A DNA stretch of 35,422 nt from positions 1-35,422 of the forward strand of contig JAEXNT010000003.1 of the NCBI GenBank assembly GCA_023439545.1, given 5' to 3'. The stretch's first letter is position 1; every line of letters begins with the position of its first letter. Under the pieces are notes generated by a model. The model saw nothing but the letters and a program-made list of their open reading frames with translations. It ran no database searches and had not been told where the DNA came from. This document shows positions 22,651 to 30,813 of this stretch, in pieces. The DNA comes from Bacillota bacterium (GTDB lineage Bacteria > Bacillota > Clostridia > Acetivibrionales > DTU013). The translations under genes and the position numbers were made by a program.

Positions 22651-24093
22651 TCATTCATTGCATGGATAATTCAACTTACCCGCAATACAGGATAGCACTG
22701 ACGCAATATCGAGCAATTTTATGTCGTGATATCTTCTTCCAATCACCTGGATCCCAACAGGCAACCCATCACTGGAAAGTCCTACAGGCAAGGTGACAAC
22801 AGGATTTCCCGTAACGCTGAAGGGAATGGTAAAACCCATATTCGCTTCGGCATAACCAAATTCCCGGCCTTGCATGCAAATCTTCTTTTTATATACGGGA
22901 TTCAGTCCGGCATACCTGTCCGGTTTCATATGCGGAAATGCAGGGGTAGCGGTCACCGGGCATAAAAGTATGTCATAATCATAAAAAAGAGTCTCCAATT
23001 GAGCAATAAGGTTACTTCTGGTTTTTTCTGCCGTAAAATATCTTTTAAGGCTCAAGTCAAAATATCTGGCCCCTCCCAGATAGCGCGCAACCCAACGGAT
23101 CAGGGACGGTATGCCGGAAGCCAGCACAGGATAAAAAAGGCTTAAGAATGTTGTTCTTGATGCATTAAAGTCAAAATCGGACTGACCGATTTTCTCAACA
23201 ATATGCCCATTTCCGGAGAGTTTCGATATAAAGGCGCCAATAGCCGTATTTACCTCCTCCGACACCTGTAATCCGCCGGCGTCGCAAGCCCAGGCAATAC
23301 GCAGCCGGTCAGGAACAGGCGCCCGATAAGCGATTTGCTTGATAGACAAACCATCAGCCTCCTGATGGTCCGGTCCTGAGACAATTTCCAAACCGGCCTT
23401 TAAATCTTCGATAGACCGGGCCATCAGACCGATACGCATCATTTTCCCCATTACGTCGCTGCCGGAGTTTTCCAGCAAAAGTCCGGTGTTGGGTATCAGC
23501 TTTTCCGTAGGAACCATGCCATAAATACCGCAAAAGTGGGACGGTATCCTCACTGAACCCAGCAGATCATTTCCAATATCCATAAAGGACATCCCGGAAG
23601 CCACCGCAGCGGCTGCTCCTCCACTGCTTCCCCCCGGTGTGCGGCTCCTGTCCCATGGATTATCGGTTCGTCCGAACAAAGGACTGTCTGTCTGGCAATC
23701 CATCGCAAGCTCCGGCATATTGGTCTTCCCAAGAATAATAGCTCCGGCCTTCTTTAGTCTGCCCACAACCGTTGCGTCCTCTTCCGGAACATAATCCTTG
23801 TATGGCTTATGGCTGGCGGTGGAACGAATCCCGGAAGTTTTAAGGAAGTCCTTAATAGTTACAGGTACACCCCAAAGCTGTTTATCCCCGGCTTCAGACA
23901 CCGGAGTATGATCAGCCTTCCGTGCCTGTTCAAGCGCGCCGCTTCGATCCAGTGTCACAACGGCATTGATTTCATTATTATATTTTTCAATCTGGCGAAG
24001 TACGGCTTGAACAAGCTGCTCTGAAGAAATACTTCCCGTCCTGATTTGTTCCGCAGCCTGTAAAGCGGTCATAAACGCAATATTCTCCTGCAT
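22651..24093 (-). CDS. Amidase-signature family amidohydrolase
   Basis: 480 residues, normal length for the amidase signature family. The Ser-cisSer-Lys triad is present: Lys in VPVTIKDFL (near residue 80), the cis-Ser in RTPGGSSGGAAAAVASG, and the nucleophile Ser in GNDLLGSVRIPSHFCG (usually DTGGSIRIPA, here GS-V-R-I-P). It resembles general amidases more than GatA, as no gatB or gatC is near. The C-terminus ends normally (PVTLPVGLSSDGLPVGIQVIGRRYHD). ATG 24093 has GGAGGTG 6 bases upstream. It lies 170 bases behind an AraC-type regulator on the same strand, which may control it. Substrate unknown. Confidence 0.92.
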   Translation of the reverse strand: MQENIAFMTALQAAEQIRTGSISSEQLVQAVLRQIEKYNNEINAVVTLDRSGALEQARKADHTPVSEAGDKQLWGVPVTIKDFLKTSGIRSTASHKPYKDYVPEEDATVVGRLKKAGAIILGKTNMPELAMDCQTDSPLFGRTDNPWDRSRTPGGSSGGAAAAVASGMSFMDIGNDLLGSVRIPSHFCGIYGMVPTEKLIPNTGLLLENSGSDVMGKMMRIGLMARSIEDLKAGLEIVSGPDHQEADGLSIKQIAYRAPVPDRLRIAWACDAGGLQVSEEVNTAIGAFISKLSGNGHIVEKIGQSDFDFNASRTTFLSLFYPVLASGIPSLIRWVARYLGGARYFDLSLKRYFTAEKTRSNLIAQLETLFYDYDILLCPVTATPAFPHMKPDRYAGLNPVYKKKICMQGREFGYAEANMGFTIPFSVTGNPVVTLPVGLSSDGLPVGIQVIGRRYHDIKLLDIASVLSCIAGKLNYPCNE

Positions 24094-24263
24094 ACAGTCA
24101 CCTCCGATATTTTTTGCTACGGCAACAAAATACCATGAGACCTGCAGGGAATTCTTTTGTAATCTTGCGATGGATTATACAAATCTTGCTGAATCTCTAT
24201 ATACGAACGAATCCTATTCATTTTCCGCATAGTGAAGTTTGTGAAGAAGGTTGTGAATTGCTT

Positions 24264-25202
24264 TCAGAAAGGTTTGATGGGAATGTAGAAATCGGTCCAT
24301 ATACCCTGTGTCCCGGCATCTTGCCTGAAAAACTCAAGAAAGGGCTTGTCATCCGGGAGATATCCATTGTCGGGCATCCAGCAGCCATAAATAAAATCTG
24401 CCGCGGTAAAAAATACATTGTCCGCATCAGGCCGGCTTCGGAGGAAGGTGAATACAACATATTTCCCTTTGGTCAAAATCCGTTTTACACCGATTTCCCC
24501 TTCCGGCCCGACACCCTGCTGCACCGTCATACAGACATCGTAGCGGCATTGTTCCATAGGAACAATTTCCGGACTATCAAGTATTACTCCCAGTATGGAA
24601 GTCTGAGAACCAACGTATCCCCTGGGCGCCCCCCAGCGGAACAATGTTGAAAAAGCATTTTCAATCCTGCTGCTCTTCAATTCTTTTGAAAGTCCTGTGC
24701 ACCGTATATATGCTACATTAAGGTCAGGCAGTGAATCAATCCGGATGGTAGACTTCAATTCCATAACCGGATCAGTCCTAACGTGCCCGGTCTTTTGAGC
24801 GGCTCCGCTTGCCGAATCCCGTAATGACACTGCCCTTCGCTCCCTGGTCCGCCTGTATTGCGTCGGGCTGATACCATAAAAGGCTTTAAAGGATCTGGAA
24901 AAATCGGACTGTGATGCAAAACCGCACATCAGCGCGATATCCACGACAGGCAACTGATTGCAATAAAGAAGCTTGTGCGCAGATTTGGAAAGACGCAAAT
25001 TCCTGACATACACACTGACCGTTTCACCGACGATGGAATGGAATATCCTGTGGAAATGATACGCGGAAAAATGGGCAACTCCGGCTAAATCTTCAACGGT
25101 CAATTTTTCATGATAATGGCTATCGATATAATCGAGCACGATATTCATTCTCTTCTGATATTCCCTGTAGCAGCCGCTTGTGCTCGTTTGATCGCAGTGC
25201 AT
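24264..25202 (-). CDS. AraC-family regulator with GyrI-like effector domain
   Basis: 312 residues. The N-terminal DNA-binding part has two helix-turn-helix motifs: LTVEDLAGVAHFSAYHFHRIF and VDIALMCGFASQSDFSRSFKAFYGISPTQYRR, the AraC signature. A linker leads into the C-terminal GyrI-like (BmrR/SOUL type) ligand domain, from IDSLPDLNVAYIRCTG on, with MELKSTIRIDSLP and WTDFYIPIKPF. Such proteins sense small hydrophobic or cationic compounds. ATG 25202 has GGAGGA before it. The amidase gene lies downstream on the same strand. Ligand and targets unknown. Confidence 0.92.
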   Translation of the reverse strand: MHCDQTSTSGCYREYQKRMNIVLDYIDSHYHEKLTVEDLAGVAHFSAYHFHRIFHSIVGETVSVYVRNLRLSKSAHKLLYCNQLPVVDIALMCGFASQSDFSRSFKAFYGISPTQYRRTRERRAVSLRDSASGAAQKTGHVRTDPVMELKSTIRIDSLPDLNVAYIRCTGLSKELKSSRIENAFSTLFRWGAPRGYVGSQTSILGVILDSPEIVPMEQCRYDVCMTVQQGVGPEGEIGVKRILTKGKYVVFTFLRSRPDADNVFFTAADFIYGCWMPDNGYLPDDKPFLEFFRQDAGTQGIWTDFYIPIKPF

Positions 25203-25270
25203 ATATCATTCCTCCGAGTTGTAACCATCCTCGATTTATTATATCACACGCAATAACGGCTACCAACTAT

Positions 25271-25335
25271 GTCATTTTGATGGTGATAATGATGGTTTGG
25301 TTTCAGTTAATTCGACTTGAAAAAAAGGGGATTAT
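25271..25335 (+). pseudogene. Two joined fragments of the lipase gene
   Basis: 25271-25313 matches lipase bases 18355-18397 with three changes (the part encoding the catalytic Asp, HFDGDNDGLVSV). 25314-25335 matches 18534-18555, the last codons and stop. The 136 bases between are deleted. It lies directly beside a tRNA-tail block, as the intact lipase does, and is a dead relic of a second copy of that locus. Confidence 0.88.
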
Positions 25336-25405
25336 GATTCGACCGTCTCCTGCGCTCGACTATGGTCCCAGGATCCTGTATCTCTAAGAGCTTGCATACT
25401 GCCTC
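25336..25405 (-). repeat. Tail flank, copy 4 (acceptor part missing)
   Basis: GATTCGACCGTCTCCTGCGCTC, then GGATCCTGTATCTCTAAGAG and TGCATACTGCCTCCTT, align with 20978-21060 downstream of pgk. The CCA/acceptor part is replaced by the lipase fragment. It directly follows the stop of the DUF559-like gene on the minus strand. Confidence 0.7.
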
Positions 25406-25406
25406 C

Positions 25407-26318
25407 TTAGTATTCCCTGAAATCCTCCATTATGGATTTCGGGAGCATTTTCCCACCCGGCAGTAACGCCCTGATGAGCGCATGCATCTCTTCGAACCTA
25501 TTTGTACGTATACGTATACGTTTCCCGAGACGAGCTGCGAGATTATAGGCAAAGTCACTGCACGCATCCTTGTTGTACAGTTGGATTGTGCTCAAATGCA
25601 TCACATCTACGCCCTGCCTTTCAAGAACTGCTGAACGCATAACATCTTTGCCCTGTTCCGACGGGCTGTTATGATAAGCGAAACTCTCATATTCGACTGC
25701 CAATTTCGCCCGACTGTAATACAGATCCGTAAAGCAGCGATTTTGTCCAAGACGCAGCCGTGCTTCATTTTTTAACTTTACCTCATAATTGAAAACAGCG
25801 CCCTTAAGTCCATAGCCTCCCAGAGAGCAAGGCAAAGTCAAAATCATATAGACAACTGATTCCATAATTGATGCGGAACCGTTTTCCACAAACTTTACAG
25901 CCCGTATGGCTTTACGGTGTCCTCTGTGTCCCGTAGTCTTTACTAGAAATGTATTGAGCTTTTGCTTTGTTGTGACTGCTATGGAGGGGATTCCGGGCGG
26001 ATGCGAACACAACTGGAGTCCCAGTAGAATAAGCCGGTGGATACTCAATCTAGATGCAAACTCCAGAAACAACAATTCCGGTGACGCAACCGTTCTGCCG
26101 TTTCGTGCTATTACCGCGCCGGCTGGAAGAGCAAGTTTACATGAATGGACTTTTTTGCGAAATCTCGCATTGGGCTCGGTCACCGTAATATGAGGCGCAT
26201 CTTCTTCTGAAATTTCATAACCAAGAATATTTTCAATATACGGAATATCCCACGTTATTACAGCTGAGAAATCACTTAAATACTCTTTCATTCCATAATG
26301 ATACAACTGTGTGGTCAT
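25407..26318 (-). CDS. Hypothetical protein with DUF559/Vsr-like endonuclease-fold C-terminus
   Basis: 303 residues. The first 190 residues show no domain I recognise; SPELLFLEFASRLSI suggests a helical bundle. The C-terminal part has FTDLYYSRAKLAVEYESFAYHNSPSEQGKDVMRSAVLERQGVDVMHLST: an Asp, then E-Y-E, a His, a D-x-x-R, then an L-x-x-x-G-x-x-V strand. That is the pattern of DUF559 and Vsr-like PD-(D/E)XK proteins. It may be a nuclease or a dead fold used for binding. The ATG at 26318 has only a weak site. A fragment of the same gene lies at 18867-18978. It stands alone between two tRNA-tail blocks. Confidence 0.6.
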   Translation of the reverse strand: MTTQLYHYGMKEYLSDFSAVITWDIPYIENILGYEISEEDAPHITVTEPNARFRKKVHSCKLALPAGAVIARNGRTVASPELLFLEFASRLSIHRLILLGLQLCSHPPGIPSIAVTTKQKLNTFLVKTTGHRGHRKAIRAVKFVENGSASIMESVVYMILTLPCSLGGYGLKGAVFNYEVKLKNEARLRLGQNRCFTDLYYSRAKLAVEYESFAYHNSPSEQGKDVMRSAVLERQGVDVMHLSTIQLYNKDACSDFAYNLAARLGKRIRIRTNRFEEMHALIRALLPGGKMLPKSIMEDFREY

Positions 26319-26470
26319 TTTTTCAATTAATGGGCAATTTTTTTACATATATTTTATCTTTTTACTCATTCCTCCAGTAATAATTGTTTTTTCAGTACGA
26401 TTATGTAACCAATTTCAGGACTTTATTGAATAATTGCGCCCACTACCTGAAAAGTTGTCCAATCTCTAGG

Positions 26471-26585
26471 CGGGCTTCCTTTACTGGAAACCCGCTTATA
26501 ATCGGTCGGAGCGGTCTTGTGGGATTTTATGGAGAAGCCCGGTAAAATTAGTGTTTGCGGGTAGTAAAAAAGCAGTGTTTACTAA
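26471..26585 (-). repeat. tRNA-tail repeat, copy 5, with terminator; long form
   Basis: Hairpin GCGGG..TTCC/GGAA..CCCGC (26472-26495) is followed by CGGTCGGAGCGGTCTTGTGG and then about 65 bases shared with 34549-34635 (GGATTTTAT, AAGCCCGGTAAAATT, AAAAAGCAGTGTTTACT). Together they make a 115-bp element about 70% alike between the two sites. It directly follows the DUF4386 gene stop on the minus strand. The rest of 26319-26470 is AT-rich and non-coding. Confidence 0.75.
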
Positions 26586-26588
26586 CTA

Positions 26589-27338
26589 TTACGAGCCGGT
26601 TACCATATTAACGCGGACTAAACTTCTGGCGCCGAATAATATGAGCCATAAAAAGAACGGAAGCTCACCGGAGGATAACGCAGTGCCTGTCACCGATATA
26701 ACAGTTCCAATACCTGCAGGAACAAAAGCCGTGAAACTCATCAGGATATGCCCCAGGCAGCCGACCAGAAGCAGAATACCCAAGAGCTTCGGAAACAGAC
26801 CGGACCTATGAACCAAAAGGCCCAGGGGCAAAAGCCACAAACCCCAGAAAACTTCGAGTATGATGATTCCATAATTCTGCAGCTCTATGAACAACACAGA
26901 TAATGCTTGTAGTTGGGTCGGTTCAAATGCTTTGGAGAAGACAGTTTTGTTTAGAAAAATCACAGGCGCAAATTTGGCCAGGACCACAACAAATGCTATT
27001 GGAACCGTCTGTTCCCGGTCCACTGATTGAAACAACCGGCATAATGCAAGCATCACAAGCACCTGACATATCTGACCCGCAAGAAAACTGGCGATGCCCA
27101 GACGATACAACCATTCAGCTTCCTGAATTCCCGCCATGACAATTGAAGCATCTCCAGAACCAAAGAATCTGGAATCGATGACCATCCCGCCGAAAACGCT
27201 AAGTACCACAATCAGAATATACCAGACTCTTGCGGCATTGGCGGCTTTGCATATTGCCGGATTACAGACCTTTTCGAATCTGATGCTCCATTTTTTATCA
27301 GTTTTAAACGGAATTTTACTGTTAATAGGGTTCAGCAT
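26589..27338 (-). CDS. DUF4386 membrane protein
   Basis: 249 residues with about seven hydrophobic segments. Family motifs of DUF4386 are visible: AARVWYILIVVLSVFGG, MVLALCRLFQSVDREQ-like second block, IILEVFWGLWLLPLGLLVHRSGLFPKLLGILLLVGCLG and the last segment FFLWLILFGAR. The family has no known function. ATG 27338 has AAGGGGGA upstream and directly abuts the stop of the flavodoxin gene (27339), so both are in one operon with the XRE regulator and the small membrane protein. A paralogue lies at 31567-32301 in the sister module. Confidence 0.85.
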   Translation of the reverse strand: MLNPINSKIPFKTDKKWSIRFEKVCNPAICKAANAARVWYILIVVLSVFGGMVIDSRFFGSGDASIVMAGIQEAEWLYRLGIASFLAGQICQVLVMLALCRLFQSVDREQTVPIAFVVVLAKFAPVIFLNKTVFSKAFEPTQLQALSVLFIELQNYGIIILEVFWGLWLLPLGLLVHRSGLFPKLLGILLLVGCLGHILMSFTAFVPAGIGTVISVTGTALSSGELPFFLWLILFGARSLVRVNMVTGS

Positions 27339-27842
27339 TTACATTCCCCCTTCAATAAGATTCCGCGCAAAATCTTCAGCATTCTTCAAGTCTCCTGTAT
27401 CAGGCCTCCCCCGGTTTATTCCTCCGAACAGTTTTAAAAAGCTGTTGGTATTGAAACCCGCACATCCAAACTCACCAATAATCTTATATCCCTTTGCCGA
27501 TAGTTTTTCCCTGAGCTGCAAGTGGTTTTTTGAAATGAATTCCTTATTCGCAACAATCCCGAGTGCACCAAAGGTTGAGAAAATGAAAGCATTTTTGTTT
27601 GTGACCTGTGGCAATTTATCCGCAAATTCCAGTAAAAGTTCATGATGCCGGCTGCTGTATATACCCGAGCCAAAACCGGTCAGACTGTAACTAGGCATTT
27701 CTTCAGGGCTCGTTTCCTGCGGCGTTTTTATTTGTGCATTAAGGACCTTTGCAATTACCTCAGCAATTTTCCGGGTATTTTTATGATGGTAAGAACATAA
27801 AATCAACAGCGATTCACCTTTCATAATAAAACTGTCACCCAT
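27339..27842 (-). CDS. Flavodoxin-domain protein
   Basis: About 167 residues. LLILCSYHHKNTRKIAEVIAKVL is the flavodoxin phosphate loop (S/T-x-x-x-N-T form). YSLTGFGSGIYSSRHHELLLEF and NAFIFSTFGALGIV are the second and third flavin-contact loops. The end (GRPDTGDLKNAEDFARNL) is typical of the longer flavodoxins of Clostridia. It carries electrons or acts as a quinone or FMN reductase. The start is uncertain: ATG 27842 or ATG 27824; the frame could extend to 27881, where it would overlap the XRE stop. It lies between the XRE regulator and the DUF4386 gene in one operon. Confidence 0.83.
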   Translation of the reverse strand: MGDSFIMKGESLLILCSYHHKNTRKIAEVIAKVLNAQIKTPQETSPEEMPSYSLTGFGSGIYSSRHHELLLEFADKLPQVTNKNAFIFSTFGALGIVANKEFISKNHLQLREKLSAKGYKIIGEFGCAGFNTNSFLKLFGGINRGRPDTGDLKNAEDFARNLIEGGM

Positions 27843-27877
27843 CCTTCCATGAACCTCTTTCACCTTATGCGCTAAGC

Positions 27878-28108
27878 TCAAACTCCAATATTGTTATTTT
27901 CCTCAAATGTAAACACTTCCTCGACATTGACATTAAAGGCTCTGGCTATCCTGAACGCTAATTCCAGCGAAGGATAATAAGTCCCCTTTTCTATTGAAAT
28001 AATTGCCTGCCTGGTCACACTTGCCTTGTCAGCAAGTTCCTGCTGCGTCATCTCATTATTATCAAATCTTAATCTTCTAATGTTATTTTTAATAATGCAG
28101 TTCCCCAT
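27878..28108 (-). CDS. XRE-family regulator, module A
   Basis: About 76 residues: NNIRRLRFDNNEMTQQELADKASVTRQAIISIEKGTYYPSLELAFRIARAFN, a complete Cro/C1-type helix-turn-helix with the recognition helix VTRQAIISIEKG. The start at 28108 follows the membrane-protein stop by one base (TGAGATG), with GAGG before it. It likely represses its own operon; the palindrome at 28578-28596 is a candidate site. Closely similar to the regulator at 31322. Confidence 0.92.
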   Translation of the reverse strand: MGNCIIKNNIRRLRFDNNEMTQQELADKASVTRQAIISIEKGTYYPSLELAFRIARAFNVNVEEVFTFEENNNIGV

Positions 28109-28109
28109 C

Positions 28110-28556
28110 TCAAGCCCCTCTTCTGTAATAAATGAGTTCAGACATTTCTGCTGTGATACCGCACGCCATAAAACCAAAAAACAATATGTAAAAAATAATA
28201 CTAACCTGTACCCCAATCGCTAACAGGCCCATTGCTCCAAAAAACACGATGCAAAAACCGTAAAGCGAATTCCTTGTTGCCTTAAGATTGATTAATTTGT
28301 CAAGTTCGTCAGAAAAGGATGGCTGCTGTTCCTTGGTTGCAGCCCAGTTAATTATTGAAAATATGATTTGAATGACTATCCTTGGTATTATTTGTACCGG
28401 TATCATAAGTATCATTACAAGACCCCAATACTTTAATGTTCCTTCAAAAGTCACACTCCTGTCGGGATTTATTTGGAAAACCCACAGGCAATACAGTACA
28501 AAAACCAGCAGACTGCTGAAGATGGAAACAATTGAGTTTTTTTCCTGATACGACAT
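28110..28556 (-). CDS. Small membrane protein, module A
   Basis: About 148 residues, four hydrophobic segments (SIFSSLLVFVLYCLWVF, LVMILMIPVQIIPRIVIQIIF, SLYGFCIVFFGAMGLLAIGV, FYILFFGFMACGI). Between them is a cytosolic loop DELDKLINLKATRN. It resembles the protein at 30814 (shared YQEK..I.SI, DE.DKLI.LKA.RN), so they are paralogues. No known function; such proteins commonly pair with an XRE regulator in Clostridia. ATG 28556 is preceded by GGGAGTGAG; the TTG at 28571 is not needed. Confidence 0.75.
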   Translation of the reverse strand: MSYQEKNSIVSIFSSLLVFVLYCLWVFQINPDRSVTFEGTLKYWGLVMILMIPVQIIPRIVIQIIFSIINWAATKEQQPSFSDELDKLINLKATRNSLYGFCIVFFGAMGLLAIGVQVSIIFYILFFGFMACGITAEMSELIYYRRGA

Positions 28557-28577
28557 AGAACTCACTCCCAAATATTA

Positions 28578-28701
28578 TATTGTAATCCTCACAATACATA
28601 TTGAAATTTATAGATTACATCTTGTCAAGCACGGACTACATAGTTCCAAATCCTGTTCGTTTTGTCAAGCACAAACTACAGAGCTCAAAATCCGGTTCGT
28701 T
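28578..28701 (-). promoter_or_regulatory. Control region of module A: palindrome and 40-bp tandem repeat with TTGACA
   Basis: TATTGT-AATCCTC-ACAATA (28578-28596) is a 6-bp inverted repeat, 22 bases before the start. Two tandem copies of a 40-bp unit (28622-28661 and 28662-28701, six differences) each contain TTGTCAAGCAC, which on the minus strand is GTGCTTGACAA, a -35 box. The copy at 28662 fits TTGACA-17-AACTAT. The doubled unit may thus hold promoters or regulator sites. The rest, 28702-28794, has no evident structure. Confidence 0.5.
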
Positions 28702-28796
28702 TAGCATTAGTGTTGCTAAGAATCAGTTTGTCCTCACAGGGCGTTTCGATGTCCCAGATGCCCCGGGGTCTTTGCGAGATTAAATCCCTGACGCAC

Positions 28797-28822
28797 AAAA
28801 ACCGCTCCTTTGAGCGGTTTTT
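28797..28822 (-). terminator. Terminator behind module C and its tail
   Basis: AAAAACCGCTC (28797-28807) pairs with GAGCGGTTTTT (28812-28822). A good rho-independent hairpin with T runs on both strands. Confidence 0.85.
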
Positions 28823-28827
28823 ATAGA

Positions 28828-28905
28828 GAAGCGGTCTTATAGGCTTTTAAATTAACCCGGTAAAATCAATGGTTTGAATGCAGTTAAAAAAATTTCCCAT
28901 AAACA
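28828..28905 (-). repeat. tRNA-tail repeat, copy 6, degenerate long form
   Basis: AGAAGCGGTCTTATAGGCTTTT, then AACCCGGTAAAATCAATGG and AATGCAGTTAAAAAA, align with copies at 26503 and 34549, but the first bases of the tail are lost. It follows the stop of the membrane protein at 28915 and is followed by the terminator, as in the other copies. Confidence 0.55.
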
Positions 28906-28914
28906 CCATGTTTA

Positions 28915-29358
28915 TTAATCAATTATTTTAGCTTCAATTTTTCGAACTCTTTTTCTACATATGAGGGCAGAAATCTGAAAGATGATTAAGAAAAGAATGA
29001 ATGCTGTAAAAGCAGTGAATAAAGCGCTAAAAACTATTTGTTCTTTTGAATGCAGATAATTTGATATGCCAATTATCAAACCGACCCCGAGACTTGTAAC
29101 GATGCTGAGCAACATATTTGTTTTCAAGTTTGGCTTAAGACGCCTATCCCATATCCCATTTTTAAAACATCCAAAGGCTGTAATAATGCCAATCCCCATT
29201 AAAACTATCGCTTCACCTGCAAGTTGCTTGTAATCAGCCCCTATGAAGAATTGAACCACTATTGCAACGAGTAGTCCCCAGAATGCAAACCCTAAACCGA
29301 GCTTCTCAGTATGTAAAAGCTTCTGTTCTTGCATTTCATCCAAATTACTCTTCATCAT
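28915..29358 (-). CDS. Small membrane protein, module C
   Basis: About 148 residues, four hydrophobic segments (LGLGFAFWGLLVAIVVQFF, AIVLMGIGIITAFGC, MLLSIVTSLGVGLIIGI, LFTAFTAFILFLIIFQI), with a charged N-terminus and C-terminus. It is the partner of the XRE regulator at 29345 and overlaps its end; order regulator-then-membrane protein, reversed from modules A and B. Start at ATG 29358, with GGAGG 6 bases before it, inside the regulator gene. No known function. Confidence 0.75.
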   Translation of the reverse strand: MMKSNLDEMQEQKLLHTEKLGLGFAFWGLLVAIVVQFFIGADYKQLAGEAIVLMGIGIITAFGCFKNGIWDRRLKPNLKTNMLLSIVTSLGVGLIIGISNYLHSKEQIVFSALFTAFTAFILFLIIFQISALICRKRVRKIEAKIID

Positions 29359-29557
29359 TTCCATCCTCCCCAAATAGATCATCCAACGATTTTCCCAGTA
29401 CCTTGCAGATCGCCCTGCATAATTTGATTGTAGGATTGTAATCCCCCTGCTCGATCGCATTCATTGTCTGCCTGGATACCCCTACCGCATCTGCCAGGTC
29501 CTTTTGAGACAAGTCCAATTCCGCTCTCGCTACCTTTATTTTAATATTTTTGGCCAC
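29345..29557 (-). CDS. XRE-family regulator, module C
   Basis: 70 residues: KVARAELDLSQKDLADAVGVSRQTMNAIEQGDYNPTIKLCRAICKVLGKSLDDLF, a compact helix-turn-helix with recognition helix VSRQTMNAIEQG. This is the YozG/PadR-like tiny XRE type often paired with membrane proteins. The start codon is GTG at 29557, with GGAGGTGAGGTC before it. It has a strong promoter at 29576-29604. Confidence 0.93.
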   Translation of the reverse strand: MAKNIKIKVARAELDLSQKDLADAVGVSRQTMNAIEQGDYNPTIKLCRAICKVLGKSLDDLFGEDGNDEE

Positions 29558-29575
29558 GACCTCACCTCCATAATT

Positions 29576-29604
29576 TTATTAATATATATTTTAATTTGTG
29601 TCAA
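29576..29604 (-). promoter_or_regulatory. Promoter of module C
   Basis: Minus strand TTGACA, 17 bases, TAATAA, 19 bases before the GTG start of the XRE gene, in very AT-rich DNA. A palindrome-rich AT stretch (TTAATATATATTTTAA) lies in the spacer and could be a repressor site. Confidence 0.7.
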
Positions 29605-29672
29605 GTTTATACTACATTTATTAAAATATATACGATATAGTAAAGTTAGTTTACTAAAAAAATAAAAAAGGA

Positions 29673-29745
29673 GAGAGATTTCTTGGTTTTGGTCGAAATC
29701 TCTCTTCTTTTTGTAGGTCGGAGTGGCGTTAGAATTTTTACGAAA
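29673..29745 (-). repeat. tRNA-tail repeat, copy 7, with terminator
   Basis: GAGAGATTTC (29673-29682) pairs with GAAATCTCTC (29695-29704), followed by TTCTTTTT on the plus strand. Next to it AGGTCGGAGTGGCGTTAG (29715 on) matches the tail start with few changes. It lies 25 bases past the stop of the CAP-domain gene on the minus strand. Confidence 0.65.
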
Positions 29746-29769
29746 CACACCGTTTTGGGTGATTTTCCG

Positions 29770-30582
29770 TCAACTGGGCTTGCTTATAAACTCCTGAGTA
29801 AACATCATGCCATATTGGCCTCCACTCCGTATTCCGATTCCTATATGGGAGTAATCGGTGCTCAGGATATTCTTTCTATGTCCCGGAGAATTCATTAATG
29901 CATTTTGCGCTGCCTCCACGGTTTGGTTGCCTGCGATGTTCTCACCTCCGGAAACATAATTAATGCCGAAAGACTTCATCATGTCAAACGGGCTGCCATA
30001 TTTTGGCGAGTTATGGCTGAAGTAATTGTTGTCTATCATATCCTGTGACTTGATCCTCGCCATTTTTGTCAATTCCATGTCTATTTTCAATGCAGGCACG
30101 TTGGCTTGAGAGCGTGCTTGATTGACCAGACTGAACATCTGCTGCTCCTGGGATGTCAGGGCATTGTTATTGGTTTGCGTCGTGTTCGGGGTATTCAGCT
30201 TGGTACCTTGTGCCCCGGGTTTGGTATTCGGCGCAGTCGGCGTATAATTTGCCGTCGTACCCGGCTTTATTTCATTAGGTATTACAGGGGTAGACTGCTT
30301 TTGGGGAATAAAGCCTATATTATTGTCGGAAAGTTTCACTGCATACCAGTCTGCAACTTTTCCCAGAACATCCAGTTTGTCGCCTTTATTAACAGTCTGG
30401 AGTGAGGGAGAACTGTTAGAGCACCCAGACCTGACATCAACCTTGTCATACATTACCTTTAGCCTGGTTATATCGTTCGTTCCAGAAATCGAAGATTCTT
30501 TACCTATTGCAGCTTGCCTCGCACACGATACGGAAAACAGCTGGGCAATAATCAATATTAAAACAAGCAAAGCTTTTTTCAT
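29770..30582 (-). CDS. Lipoprotein with SH3b and CAP (SCP/PR1) domains
   Basis: 270 residues. Signal peptide with a lipobox-like LFSVSC near residue 20. Residues 40-95 form an SH3b domain (VMYDKVDVRSGCSNSSPSL, KLDVLGKVADWYAVKL). A Pro/Thr/Asn-rich linker (about 100-140) leads to the CAP domain: QMFSLVNQARSQANVPALKID, ARIKSQDMIDNNYFSHNSP, GENIAGNQTVEAAQNALMNSPGHRKNILS and SHIGIG, with the two conserved His. YkwD/SafA-like proteins of this kind sit on the cell wall or spore coat. ATG 30582 has AAGGAGG upstream. It stands alone. Confidence 0.92.
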   Translation of the reverse strand: MKKALLVLILIIAQLFSVSCARQAAIGKESSISGTNDITRLKVMYDKVDVRSGCSNSSPSLQTVNKGDKLDVLGKVADWYAVKLSDNNIGFIPQKQSTPVIPNEIKPGTTANYTPTAPNTKPGAQGTKLNTPNTTQTNNNALTSQEQQMFSLVNQARSQANVPALKIDMELTKMARIKSQDMIDNNYFSHNSPKYGSPFDMMKSFGINYVSGGENIAGNQTVEAAQNALMNSPGHRKNILSTDYSHIGIGIRSGGQYGMMFTQEFISKPS

Positions 30583-30744
30583 AACCTAACCTCCTTATGA
30601 TGGATTTATAAAACCCTGCATAATATTATTTGAAATAGAATTTATTTTATTATGTTAATTTTTATGAGAGAGACTATTTCCAGTGACAAGTCGCCAGACA
30701 AGCATTGCTCGGGTAAAGTTGTTTTGACTTGATGTAAAAAATTG

Positions 30745-30773
30745 TTGACACGATGACCAAATTATTGTACTCT
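30745..30773 (+). promoter_or_regulatory. Promoter of module B
   Basis: TTGACA (30745-30750), 17 bases, TACTCT (30768-30773), 41 bases before the ATG of the first gene. The -10 is weak; TATGTA just after it is an alternative. It lies in the 230-bp divergent gap with the CAP-domain gene. Confidence 0.5.
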
Positions 30774-30813
30774 ATGTATAGGCGAATTAACATGCTTGAA
30801 AAGGAGAGAAAAA

